This document shows positions 1 to 6,622 of a stretch of DNA of 19,791 nt, one piece after another. The stretch lies in contig JALOAD010000060.1 of the NCBI GenBank assembly GCA_023228995.1, forward strand, positions 1 to 19,791, given 5' to 3'. The position numbers and the translations under genes are program-made. Source of the DNA: Candidatus Muiribacterium halophilum. GTDB taxonomy: Bacteria > Muiribacteriota > Muiribacteriia > Muiribacteriales > Muiribacteriaceae. Position 1 is the stretch's first letter. Each line of letters begins with the position of its first letter. The notes under the pieces are model-generated. The model was given only the letters and a program-made list of their open reading frames with translations. It made no database searches and had not been told where the DNA came from.

Positions 1-56
1 TTTATAGAAACTCCATCATGATTTAATTTAATTGAAAATTTTCTAACGCCTCTAAA

Positions 57-91
57 AATTCGACATTCGACATTCCACATTGAAAATTAAA
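57..91. repeat. Modular AT-rich intergenic repeat (CGACATT / CCACATT / TTGAAAATT words)
   Basis: The stretch contains CGACATTCGACATTCCACATT followed by GAAAATTAAAA. The same words recur in a different order on the opposite strand around 4700-4745, where the minus strand reads AATTCGACATT, GAAAATT, CCAAATTCCACATTCG. The words appear shuffled rather than copied whole. No gene is visible here, and the function is unknown. Confidence 0.5.
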
Positions 92-99
92 AACCTGTC

Positions 100-125
100 A
101 TCCCGGCATGATTTTGAGCCGGGAT
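100..125 (+). repeat. Dispersed hairpin repeat, copy 1 (ATCCCGGC / GCCGGGAT)
   Basis: There is a perfect 8-bp stem, ATCCCGGC (100-107) with GCCGGGAT (118-125), around a 10-nt loop. It is a GC-rich island in very AT-rich DNA and is followed by a T-rich tract (CTTCTTTTG). Near-identical copies lie at 210-235 and, inverted, at 4811-4838. Copies 1 and 2 also share the flank CTGTC. It could act as a rho-independent terminator for a gene left of the window, or be a mobile hairpin repeat. Both may be true. Confidence 0.75.
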
Positions 126-173
126 CTTCTTTTGATTTCATTATTCAAAAAATTTCTCCTTACTTTATATTAT

Positions 174-193
174 CAATTTTTAATTTTTAATTG
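174..193. repeat. Heptad AT repeat (AATTTTT units), copy 1
   Basis: CAATTTTTAATTTTTAATTG is built from 7-bp AATTTTT units. An almost identical copy, lacking one A, lies at 19664-19682 in the same orientation. It resembles the short heptameric repeats seen in cyanobacterial and other intergenic DNA. It has no coding potential. Confidence 0.5.
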
Positions 194-209
194 CTTAATT
201 AGCTCTGTC

Positions 210-235
210 ATCCCGGCATGTTTCTGAGCCGGGAT
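210..235 (+). repeat. Dispersed hairpin repeat, copy 2 (ATCCCGGC / GCCGGGAT)
   Basis: The 8-bp stem, ATCCCGGC (210-217) with GCCGGGAT (228-235), is the same as in copy 1, with a slightly different loop (ATGTTTCTGA). It is followed by CTGTTTTTATTTT, which makes it terminator-like on the plus strand. It sits about 50 nt upstream of the tRNA-Asn promoter and could insulate that promoter from upstream transcription. No gene is visible from 1 to 334. Confidence 0.75.
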
Positions 236-288
236 CTGTTTTTATTTTAGTATGATTTCCGGTCCTTAAAAATATTTTTTTAGAAGTG

Positions 289-316
289 TTGACAAATGTT
301 TAATTTATGATAAAAT
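289..316 (+). promoter_or_regulatory. Promoter of tRNA-Asn
   Basis: A perfect -35 TTGACA (289-294), a 16-nt spacer and a -10 TAAAAT (311-316) lie immediately before the tRNA. The predicted start falls near 323, giving a short 5' leader. The same TTGACA box is seen at the other RNA promoters in this window. Confidence 0.75.
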
Positions 317-334
317 CGTAAACACAATTAAGGT

Positions 335-409
335 TCCTCAGTAGCTCAATGGTAGAGCAATCGGCTGTTAACCGATAGGCTGTAGGTTCGAGCCCTACCT
401 GGGGAGCCA
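335..409 (+). tRNA. tRNA-Asn (anticodon GTT)
   Basis: The cloverleaf is complete. The acceptor TCCTCAG pairs with CTGGGGA, the D-arm is GCTC/GAGC, and the anticodon loop CTGTTAA gives GTT at 367-369. The T-arm is GTAGG-TTCGAGC-CCTAC, the discriminator is G, and CCA is encoded (407-409). A run of seven T residues follows directly and probably ends the transcript. Confidence 0.95.
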
Positions 410-627
410 TTTTTTTCTTAAAAATCAGGTTTAAATCCACAAATTTCCAATCGAATACCCGGAGTTTTAAGATAATAATTGGAAAAACAAAAAAATCATT
501 AAAAGATAAAATCATCTATTTCATTTCATTTGAGGTTTCATGGGATATAGTTTTTTCATAAAATCTTCTTTATGTTATAATAATTTTAACAGGTATTTTT
601 TTGAAATTGAAAGTCTAAAAAAAGTGT

Positions 628-655
628 TTGTTGATATTTTTTGTTAAATTATATT
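628..655 (+). promoter_or_regulatory. Candidate promoter of the coiled-coil gene
   Basis: TTGTTG (628-633), a 16-nt spacer and TATATT (650-655) lie ahead of the strong ribosome binding site AGGAGG. The match is moderate in AT-rich DNA. Nothing else recognisable lies between the tRNA-Asn and this site. Confidence 0.4.
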
Positions 656-676
656 TAAAGAAAAAGGAGGAAACTT

Positions 677-967
677 ATGAGTAAAAAAAAAGCTTATGAA
701 AAAAAACTAAAAGCTAAATTGGATGAATGGAATGCTGAAATTGATAAGTTAAAAGCTAAGGCTGATTCAGCTAGTGCTGATGCTGAATTGGAATATTCAA
801 AGCAGATTGATGAGCTTAGAGCAATGCAAAAAGTAGCTTCTAAAAAACTTGATGAACTTAAGAAAGCTAGTGATGATGCTTGGGAAGATCTTAAAGTTGG
901 TATTGATAGTGCTTGGGATTCTATTGGTGTGTCTATAAAGTCTGCTTTATCTCGTTTTAATAAGTAA
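677..967 (+). CDS. Small coiled-coil protein (sll1863-like stress-response family)
   Basis: This 96-residue, highly charged protein is almost entirely predicted helix. Lys/Glu/Ala/Leu heptads run from about residue 5 to 70 (for example AKLDEWNAEIDKLKAKAD), followed by a short amphipathic tail (DDAWEDLKVGIDSAWDSIG) ending in a basic SRFNK. There is no signal peptide or membrane span. The pattern matches small cytoplasmic coiled-coil proteins annotated as sll1863-type stress-response proteins, whose biochemical role is unknown. The start is well supported by AGGAGG seven bases upstream. It stands alone, with no partner gene on the same strand close enough to suggest an operon. The family call comes from recalled sequence character, so the name is less certain than the reality of the gene. 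Confidence 0.75.
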   Translation: MSKKKAYEKKLKAKLDEWNAEIDKLKAKADSASADAELEYSKQIDELRAMQKVASKKLDELKKASDDAWEDLKVGIDSAWDSIGVSIKSALSRFNK

Positions 968-1038
968 AATATATTAACTTCCTAAAAATTGATATATTTA
1001 AGATTGTATTGATTTTAATTTACCAAATGATAAATTAA

Positions 1039-1067
1039 TTGATTTTTATTATCAATTGATGTATAAT
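1039..1067 (+). promoter_or_regulatory. Toxin-antitoxin promoter with internal palindromic operator
   Basis: TTGATT (1039-1044), a 17-nt spacer and a perfect TATAAT (1062-1067) precede the toxin gene. The spacer contains the 10-bp palindrome ATCAATTGAT (1051-1060), and an AATTGAT half (1037-1043) overlaps the -35 box. Binding by the HTH domain of the antitoxin would block RNA polymerase, which is the usual autoregulation of such operons. The operator role is inferred. Confidence 0.6.
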
Positions 1068-1102
1068 TGTATTATGGGATATTAAAAATAGGTGTTATTT
1101 TA

Positions 1103-1447
1103 ATGGTTAATAGATTTGTTATTATTGATAGATATTTGGATGAAGTTGCTAGTTTAATTGAAAGCAACAAATGTTTTCTTATTGAAATGGAAAAAAATAA
1201 AAAAACTATTTTAAAGTTGGGTTTTACTAAGCATAATGTTTTTGATGAGATAAAAAAATTATCATATTTAAATTATATTTCTGGTCCTGAAAGAGATGAA
1301 GATTTTAATTTAAAGGGTTTGGTTTGGAAGTTTGGCAAAAAAATCAATGAATTGGAAATTTATATAAAAATAAAGGTCGTAAGTAAGGGATTGACTTGTA
1401 TTTCATTTCATGAAGCTGAATATAAAATAAATTATTTATTTAAATAA
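1103..1447 (+). CDS. MqsR-family type II toxin (predicted mRNA interferase)
   Basis: This 114-residue protein is the upstream gene of a two-gene operon with the antitoxin 26 nt downstream. Its C-terminal half carries the pattern of the short Firmicutes-type proteins annotated as MqsR-family toxins. The elements are a hydrophobic helix with SGP (59-62), WKFGK (75-79), a strand EIYIKIK (85-91) and the terminal block CISFHEAEY (99-107) before a final YLFK. Known MqsR toxins are RelE-fold endoribonucleases that cut mRNA, and the same is inferred here. A TTG at 1067 would extend the frame but overlaps the -10 box. ATG 1103 has GGTG eight bases upstream and is preferred. The toxin-first gene order agrees with mqsRA operons. 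Confidence 0.7.
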   Translation: MVNRFVIIDRYLDEVASLIESNKCFLIEMEKNKKTILKLGFTKHNVFDEIKKLSYLNYISGPERDEDFNLKGLVWKFGKKINELEIYIKIKVVSKGLTCISFHEAEYKINYLFK

Positions 1448-1473
1448 AATATATGAAAAAAGGAGAGTTTAAA

Positions 1474-2472
1474 ATGAGTGAAAACATCAATATTTGTCCT
1501 TTTTGTGAAACAAATGATTCTCTTAAAATTATAAATAAAATTGATATGCTAAACATTAGGGGAGAAGATATCGGTGTTGATACTACTTATTATAAATGTA
1601 ATAATTGCGAAAATGAGTTTGAAATAAATGATTTGGATAAATATGATTTAGCTTATAGAAAATATAGAGAAAAACATGGTTGGTTACAGCCTGAGGATAT
1701 TAAATCCATTAGGAAAAAATATAAATTAAATCAAAAAGAATTTTCTGATATTTTAGGTATTGGTGAAATTACTTTAAGTCGTTATGAGAATGGAGCTTTG
1801 CAGGATAAAGTTTATGAAACTCTTTTAAGATTAGCAAATGATCCGATTGAATTTTTAAATATGGTTAGTAATTCGGATGATTTTTTGTCTGATAAAAAAA
1901 AACATTATATTATTGAACAGTTACAGGAAGAGATTAGGGATAAAAATAAAATTTTCGATATTATAAAAAAAGTTATAAAATTAGATAATATAAATGAATT
2001 TTCTGGTAATATTCCATTTGACATTGATAAATTGGTAAATTTAATTGTTTTTTTGTGTAAAGATGGTATTTTAAAAACAGTTTTGAATAAATTGTTGTTT
2101 TATTGTGATTTTTCATATTATAAAAATTTTAATTGTTCGATAACTGGAAGCTCTTATGTTCATAATCATTATGGTCCTGTTGTTGATAAATTTGAATATA
2201 TTTTCGCTGGTTTAGTTGAGGGAAATTTTTTGGAGTATTCAGAGGTTATATATCCTAATGGTTATACTGGTGAGTTATATACTTCTAAAAGAGATTTTGA
2301 TGTAAAATTATTTGATGATAATGAGCTTGAGATTATTATTAATATAAAAAAACAATTGGGTGATAAAACTGCAAAAGAATTAACTGAATTATCTCATGAG
2401 GAATTGTGTTATAAAAAGACAGATTTTCAAAATTATATTTCTTATGAACATGCAAAAGATTTAAATTTTTAA
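1474..2472 (+). CDS. Antitoxin: MqsA-type zinc finger + HTH + Panacea (DUF4065/SocA-like) domain
   Basis: This 332-residue protein is a fusion of three modules. Residues 8-45 form a zinc finger of YgiT/MqsA type (CPFC at 8-11, CNNC at 42-45). Residues about 73-125 form an XRE-like helix-turn-helix (LNQKEFSDILGIGEITLSRYENG). Residues about 183-325 match the Panacea/DUF4065 domain, with KLLFYCDF (206-213), the HYGPV turn (232-236) and a hydrophobic C-terminal half. Panacea domains are known to neutralise many unrelated toxins, while MqsA-type HTH domains repress their own operon. The start at 1474 is chosen over 1453 because AAAGGAGAG lies just upstream with proper spacing. The protein probably binds the toxin encoded just upstream and the palindrome at 1051-1060. 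Confidence 0.85.
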   Translation: MSENINICPFCETNDSLKIINKIDMLNIRGEDIGVDTTYYKCNNCENEFEINDLDKYDLAYRKYREKHGWLQPEDIKSIRKKYKLNQKEFSDILGIGEITLSRYENGALQDKVYETLLRLANDPIEFLNMVSNSDDFLSDKKKHYIIEQLQEEIRDKNKIFDIIKKVIKLDNINEFSGNIPFDIDKLVNLIVFLCKDGILKTVLNKLLFYCDFSYYKNFNCSITGSSYVHNHYGPVVDKFEYIFAGLVEGNFLEYSEVIYPNGYTGELYTSKRDFDVKLFDDNELEIIINIKKQLGDKTAKELTELSHEELCYKKTDFQNYISYEHAKDLNF

Positions 2473-2488
2473 TAAGACCTTTGATTAT

Positions 2489-4117
2489 TTACCTTGTGAA
2501 TATCTTTACAAACTCGTCCCATGTATTGGTTTTTATGAATTTATATATATTTTTGAATAGATATGCTATTGTGTTTAATTTTTCGCCAAAATATTCCTTA
2601 TAACTAATATATGGGAATGGATGTTTTGTTTTATGTCTTAATGTGTAGCCGGATTTTTCAAGGTTTTTTTCAAACTGTGTATTTCCACCTAAGATTATTA
2701 TGTTTTTGTATTTTTTTTCAAGTTCTATTGTATCTTTTAAGAGTATTTCATTTTTTTTGTGAGATATTTTTTTTATGTCCTCTGCACATATTTGCCATGA
2801 ATGATCGTCTTTTAATATGTTTTGTAATTCATTGTAATTTTGACCTATTCCGGTTTCTTTTAATGAGTAAAAATCTGTTGCTGTGCTTTTTATGTATATT
2901 AAAATGTTTTCTATTATTAATATGAGTTTTTTAAAAAATATTTTAAAATTAGCTGGTTCAAATAATGCTAATAGATTTTTGAAAGTTTTTGTGGTTATTG
3001 TATTGAATTGTGATACATCTAAATTTGATTCTGAGATTTGAAGGTTTTGAGATTTATTTTTTTTACTTTTTATTATTCCTATTTCACGAAATATATTTTG
3101 TAATCCTGGTGATACATCTAATTTATTATTTTTGTCTGTTATTGAATCTTTTATTAGTACTGAATTTTTGTCTGAGTATTTACTTAAAAAATCTGCGTAT
3201 AATTCTTCTCTTCCTATGTCAAATAGTCCGACTATGTGAATTTTATTTGCGTCTTTTGTATAAATTTTTTCTACGAGTTTTATTTGAGGTTTAATTTCAA
3301 ATTTGCTTATTACATTCCAAAATGTTGGTATTGTGAGTGTAAGATATCCGTTTGATATGCTGTTTATTGATGAGTATAAAAATATAAATAATATTGTGAA
3401 TGTTATTGTTATTGTCATTATTATGTTGAAAAATAAAAATGTTATGAATTTGAATGGGCTGAAAAGTTTTTTTTGATTTATATCTATTCTATTTAATACT
3501 TTGAAGGCATAAAGTCCTAAAAATATTTGAATTGTTGAGAATGTCATTCTTAATAGTAAATGCCATCTTATTTTGGTTATGAATGAAAAAAAACTTCCTA
3601 AATTTATTATTTCAAATAATTGTATTTGGGCTATTCTAAAAAATATATTGAATATTAAGGTGAATAATAGGAAAAATGCTATTGGTAAAAATATTCTTTT
3701 TGGTAGTACTGCAAAAAAACTTGCAAAGATATATAAAAATAATCCTAGTAAAAAAGTTAATAAAGATAATGAATTCTCTGCTGTTGAAAGATATATTAGT
3801 GTTTTTTTGGTAAAAAAGAATGAAAAGAAATTTAATATTAACGAAAACATTCCTGATATTATGAATATTACTATAAAGAAAAATGCATATTTTTTTATGA
3901 ACAATTTTGCTTTATTTGCTGGGAATATTTTTGCGATTAAAAATAATAATGATGTCCAGAATATTCCAAGTAATGAGTATTTAATTAAATAAAGTAATGG
4001 AAGGATTTTGGGACTAAGGTTTTTTATTTGCGAACCTATGCTGAATATAACCAAGGTGAATGATAAAGCGAATATAAATAAAAAAATATATAAAAACTTA
4101 TAACGGATTTTCTCCAT
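2489..4117 (-). CDS. Multi-pass membrane protein with degenerate TraB/GumN-like C-terminal domain
   Basis: This protein has 542 residues. The N-terminal half is membrane-embedded, with about seven hydrophobic spans near residues 8-28, 39-62, 77-101, 117-137, 141-165, 187-207 and 222-248. From about 290 it is soluble, with the layout of TraB/GumN-type domains. These elements are a strand HIVGLFDIGREELYADFL (294-311), VLIKDSITDKN (320-330), a LQNIFREIGI helix (339-348), LDVSQFNTIT (366-375), and a second strand IIILGGNTQFEKNLEKSGY (473-491). In that superfamily the first strand normally ends GxxH and the last carries another GxxH. Here they read GLFD and GGNT, so catalysis is probably lost or changed. 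The domain match is my reading of the pattern and is not certain. No convincing ribosome binding site precedes the ATG. The gene converges with the antitoxin gene, with 16 nt between their stops. Confidence 0.75.
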   Translation of the reverse strand: MEKIRYKFLYIFLFIFALSFTLVIFSIGSQIKNLSPKILPLLYLIKYSLLGIFWTSLLFLIAKIFPANKAKLFIKKYAFFFIVIFIISGMFSLILNFFSFFFTKKTLIYLSTAENSLSLLTFLLGLFLYIFASFFAVLPKRIFLPIAFFLLFTLIFNIFFRIAQIQLFEIINLGSFFSFITKIRWHLLLRMTFSTIQIFLGLYAFKVLNRIDINQKKLFSPFKFITFLFFNIIMTITITFTILFIFLYSSINSISNGYLTLTIPTFWNVISKFEIKPQIKLVEKIYTKDANKIHIVGLFDIGREELYADFLSKYSDKNSVLIKDSITDKNNKLDVSPGLQNIFREIGIIKSKKNKSQNLQISESNLDVSQFNTITTKTFKNLLALFEPANFKIFFKKLILIIENILIYIKSTATDFYSLKETGIGQNYNELQNILKDDHSWQICAEDIKKISHKKNEILLKDTIELEKKYKNIIILGGNTQFEKNLEKSGYTLRHKTKHPFPYISYKEYFGEKLNTIAYLFKNIYKFIKTNTWDEFVKIFTR

Positions 4118-4315
4118 AAAGTTTTATCGGTATTTTAAGAGGATATTTCAATATTGAGCCTTCTTGATATAAAAAAAATTTGAAATTTTTTTTTGAGGCA
4201 ATTTTGGATAGCGATATTTCAATTTGCGAAATAAAAATTATCGCTTTTCATTTATTTAACAAGAAGATTTTGAGTGTATAAATATATCAAAGATTTTGAT
4301 TTTTATAAAAGATTA

Positions 4316-4337
4316 AAAAAATATGTCTGACAGCAAT
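4316..4337 (-). repeat. 22-bp repeat, copy on minus strand (partner 8124-8145)
   Basis: Read on the minus strand this is AATTGCTGTCAGACATATTT followed by TT. The plus strand at 8124-8145 has the same sequence with a single C-to-T change. Both copies are intergenic and inverted relative to each other, 3.8 kb apart. The match is too long to be expected by chance even in AT-rich DNA, because the core GCTGTCAGA is not low complexity. Confidence 0.6.
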
Positions 4338-4810
4338 TACGAGAACTCGATATAAGTTTTTCTAATTAATGGATTCAATATTTTAAATAATTATACAATT
4401 CAAAACAATTGATATCTTGGTACCAGTTGAAAATTTACATAGTATAAATTTTCTCCTTACATGTTCAGCTTTAAATTACCTCCATGTAATTTCCTTAAGA
4501 TTTTCTAATGTATCTTAGTTATTTATAATTTTATTCTTTTTAACTTTGAATTTCTTTTTTGTATACTTATTGAAAATCTTAAGACAGCTTCCATAATTAC
4601 GCTCGATATCAATTTTTTGAATCTATATATAAAATCTAATTCAAAAAAAAATCTACTCGGTAACTTGAGTGAACGTTGCGAAGCATTTAATATACTGTTA
4701 ATGGCGAATGTGGAATTTGGAATTTTCAATGTCGAATTAAAAGTAAAATCTGTTAATGACATGCTTTTGATTTTAAAAGAAAATTGATAATATAAAAAAA
4801 TAAAAAACGA

Positions 4811-4838
4811 AATCCCGGCTCAGAATCATGCCGGGATT
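4811..4838 (-). terminator. Terminator of the deacetylase gene, copy 3 of the hairpin repeat
   Basis: A 9-bp perfect stem, AATCCCGGC (4811-4819) with GCCGGGATT (4830-4838), encloses a 10-nt loop. On the minus strand it is followed by TCGTTTTTTATTTTTTT. It lies 40 nt past the stop of the polysaccharide deacetylase gene, so it can work as its rho-independent terminator. It is the same element as 100-125 and 210-235, here inverted. Confidence 0.75.
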
Positions 4839-4877
4839 AAATTACATTGTCTTTTGTTTATAAATTAGTCTTTTTAA

Positions 4878-6329
4878 TTAATTTTTTTGTGATGATACAA
4901 TATTGCCAGAGATATATCCTGTAATATTATGATTTACTGCTTCAACTTTAAACCATCCATCTATTTCTTCAATAACTCTTAATTTAGTGTTTTCTTCAAG
5001 TGCTGTTATGATTGAATATTCTTTTCCAGGACCTGTTCTTATATTAGCATATTTTGTAGTTATATATATATATTTACCTGCTTGGTCTAAAGACGGAATT
5101 GAAGGCTTTACAGGTATTATATTGTTGCCCTGTGTTTTGCTGTAAGCTTCAATCAATCTTGAAGGAGAAACTATTTTATAATTATTATCTTTAAGCCATT
5201 CAGCAAGTCGTGCAAATGATAAAGCTGATTGTTCGTGAATATCGTGCATAAGAAGAATTCCTTTTCCTCTTTTAGAAATAAGAGATTTCATTTTTTGAAA
5301 TAATTCATCTGGATTTTTGGTTGACCAATCTAAACTATCAATAGTCCATCCAACAGGTATAAGATTAAGTTTATCCATTATTGCATCAAGATCGCTTTTT
5401 CTTATAACTCCATAAGGTGGTCTGAAAAAATGTGGTGTTTTATTTGTTATTGAATTTATTTTGTTTTTAACTTTGGTTAAATCAGAAAGTATTTCATCTC
5501 TGGACATAGCTGTAAAAGGACTTCCGCTAGGTGTTGCATGATGCATGCCATGTACTGAAACATCTGCAAGCTTTTTTTGTGCCAAAAGAAGAGAAGAAGT
5601 ATTTGAAGTTATTGATTTACCGAGTACAAAGAAAATCGATTCATATCCAAAACTATTTAAAACTTCAGTTACCGATGCAGTTCTATTATTAATTGTAGTT
5701 GGTCCATCATCAAAAGTAAGTATTATTTCTCCAGCTTTAAGAAAGCTATCTGATTGCACAAGAAATGGAGTTGTTTTGTTTTTACCTGTCATTACAATTC
5801 TCCATAAACCATCAGATGAATCAACAGATCTTGAACTATATTCATCGCTATCAAATTCATTAGCTATTTCGTCCATTACATCCATGTCTGGTAAAGTTCT
5901 TGTGATTGATCTGTATGGTGTATTAAGTTGATATTCAAGTTTTTTGATTTTGTCGTAATATTCTATTTTTCCTGAATCTTTTAGTATTTCAATATTATAA
6001 TTTATAAGATCTTTGAATTTATTAATATTGGAATTTCTTGTGCTTGAAACTTTTTCAAATAAAGTAATTGTTTTTGTTGGATTTTTTTCAATTTCGTTTT
6101 TTATTAAATTAGTTTTATTTTCGAGTTTATCTTTTACAAAATGTGCTGAAAAATAAATTTCTGCATACTCAGGAGAAGATTGATCTTCTATGTTGAAAGC
6201 TTGCTCTGATAGATAATCAAGTGTATCAGAATATCTTGTGTAATCTTTTAAAACAGTCGTTATTTCATCAGAAAATGAAAGAACAGATAAACATAGTATA
6301 AGCATTAAAATAAAAAGATTTTTATTCAT
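4878..6329 (-). CDS. Secreted polysaccharide deacetylase (CE4/NodB) with C-terminal SH3 domain
   Basis: This is a 483-residue exported enzyme expected to remove N-acetyl groups from a cell-wall or surface polysaccharide. It starts with a signal peptide (basic MNKN, hydrophobic 5-18, cleavage near SFSDE). Residues 22-170 are a helical, charged region without a recognised domain. The NodB domain (about 200-395) has all five motifs. They are TFDDGP (205-210, Asp207 base and Asp208 metal), HGMHH (260-264), RPPYG (303-307), W328 with DSLDW (331-335), and MHD (361-363). A bacterial SH3 domain follows (about 418-480, NIRTGPGKEY at 429-438), a module known for binding peptidoglycan. A GGAGGA site six bases upstream fixes the start. 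It forms a single-gene unit with its own terminator at 4811-4838. The polymer it acts on cannot be told from sequence. Confidence 0.95.
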   Translation of the reverse strand: MNKNLFILMLILCLSVLSFSDEITTVLKDYTRYSDTLDYLSEQAFNIEDQSSPEYAEIYFSAHFVKDKLENKTNLIKNEIEKNPTKTITLFEKVSSTRNSNINKFKDLINYNIEILKDSGKIEYYDKIKKLEYQLNTPYRSITRTLPDMDVMDEIANEFDSDEYSSRSVDSSDGLWRIVMTGKNKTTPFLVQSDSFLKAGEIILTFDDGPTTINNRTASVTEVLNSFGYESIFFVLGKSITSNTSSLLLAQKKLADVSVHGMHHATPSGSPFTAMSRDEILSDLTKVKNKINSITNKTPHFFRPPYGVIRKSDLDAIMDKLNLIPVGWTIDSLDWSTKNPDELFQKMKSLISKRGKGILLMHDIHEQSALSFARLAEWLKDNNYKIVSPSRLIEAYSKTQGNNIIPVKPSIPSLDQAGKYIYITTKYANIRTGPGKEYSIITALEENTKLRVIEEIDGWFKVEAVNHNITGYISGNIVSSQKN

Positions 6330-6356
6330 AGCTTCCTCCGATTTTTAATTGTTCTT

Positions 6357-6385
6357 ATTATAACACATTGTTGTTTAATAAAGAA
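6357..6385 (-). promoter_or_regulatory. Candidate promoter of the deacetylase gene
   Basis: On the minus strand a perfect -10 TATAAT (6362 down to 6357) sits about 28 nt before the start codon. A weak -35 TTCTTT (6385-6380) lies 17 nt upstream. The -10 is convincing and the -35 is poor. Confidence 0.45.
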
Positions 6386-6555
6386 GATAAATGATAAAAT
6401 ATAATCCAAAAATTTCGCATATATATGTATTAAGTAAACTTAAAGTATTAAAATTATTAAAAAAATTAAAATAATTAAAATATGAAAAAGTAATCGAAAA
6501 ACATTAAAATTACCAAAACTACCTATTTGTATTTAAAAAAAAAGATAATATCGAC

Positions 6556-6584
6556 TTGACAAAAAAAATTTTTTTTGAAATAAT
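6556..6584 (+). promoter_or_regulatory. Promoter of the S24-fold regulator, spacer is a perfect A8T8 palindrome
   Basis: A perfect TTGACA (6556-6561), a 17-nt spacer and AATAAT (6579-6584) give a start near 6591. The spacer is almost wholly eight A residues followed by eight T residues (6561-6576), a stiff, self-complementary tract. The predicted start leaves no room for translation from ATG 6593, which supports ATG 6623. The rest of the 6330-6555 intergenic DNA is low-complexity AAAATTA repeats with no gene. Confidence 0.6.
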
Positions 6585-6622
6585 TAAACATAATGGTAGA
6601 AAAAAAGCTTGTGGAGGGAATT

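Larger units (their letters stand above)
4118..4877. other. 760-bp noncoding region between two minus-strand genes
   Basis: No credible gene is present. A short minus-strand frame at 4523-4762 has no ribosome binding site and runs through repeat words. The region holds an A/T inverted repeat AAAAAAAATTT-G-AAATTTTTTTT (4171-4193) and a two-tier hairpin with outer arms GCGATA (4211-4216) and TATCGC (4239-4244). It also holds a copy of a 22-bp repeat (4316-4337), shuffled CGACATT/CCACATT words (4700-4745) and the hairpin repeat at 4811-4838. The promoter of the downstream membrane-protein gene must lie near 4120-4160 on the minus strand, but no clear one stands out. Confidence 0.6.

Noticed and set aside
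300-515. Minus-strand open frame of 71 codons across the tRNA-Asn
   Set aside because: It is the antisense of the tRNA gene; its GLEPTAYRLTADCSTIELL stretch is the familiar false protein made from tRNA sequence.
967-999. Terminator after the coiled-coil gene (AAATATAT / ATATATTT)
   Set aside because: The stem is only A-T pairs with a 17-nt loop and no clear T-run, which is expected by chance in this DNA.
3573-3992. Plus-strand 139-codon frame opposite the membrane-protein gene
   Set aside because: It is a low-complexity Lys/Asn-rich antisense of hydrophobic codons, with no ribosome site. The minus-strand gene is far longer and has coherent membrane spans.
4523-4762. Minus-strand 79-codon frame in the noncoding region
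   Set aside because: There is no ribosome binding site, it runs through dispersed repeat words, and no domain is recognisable.
5545-5931. Plus-strand 128-codon frame opposite the deacetylase gene
   Set aside because: The complement encodes all five NodB motifs; this frame has no domain or ribosome site.
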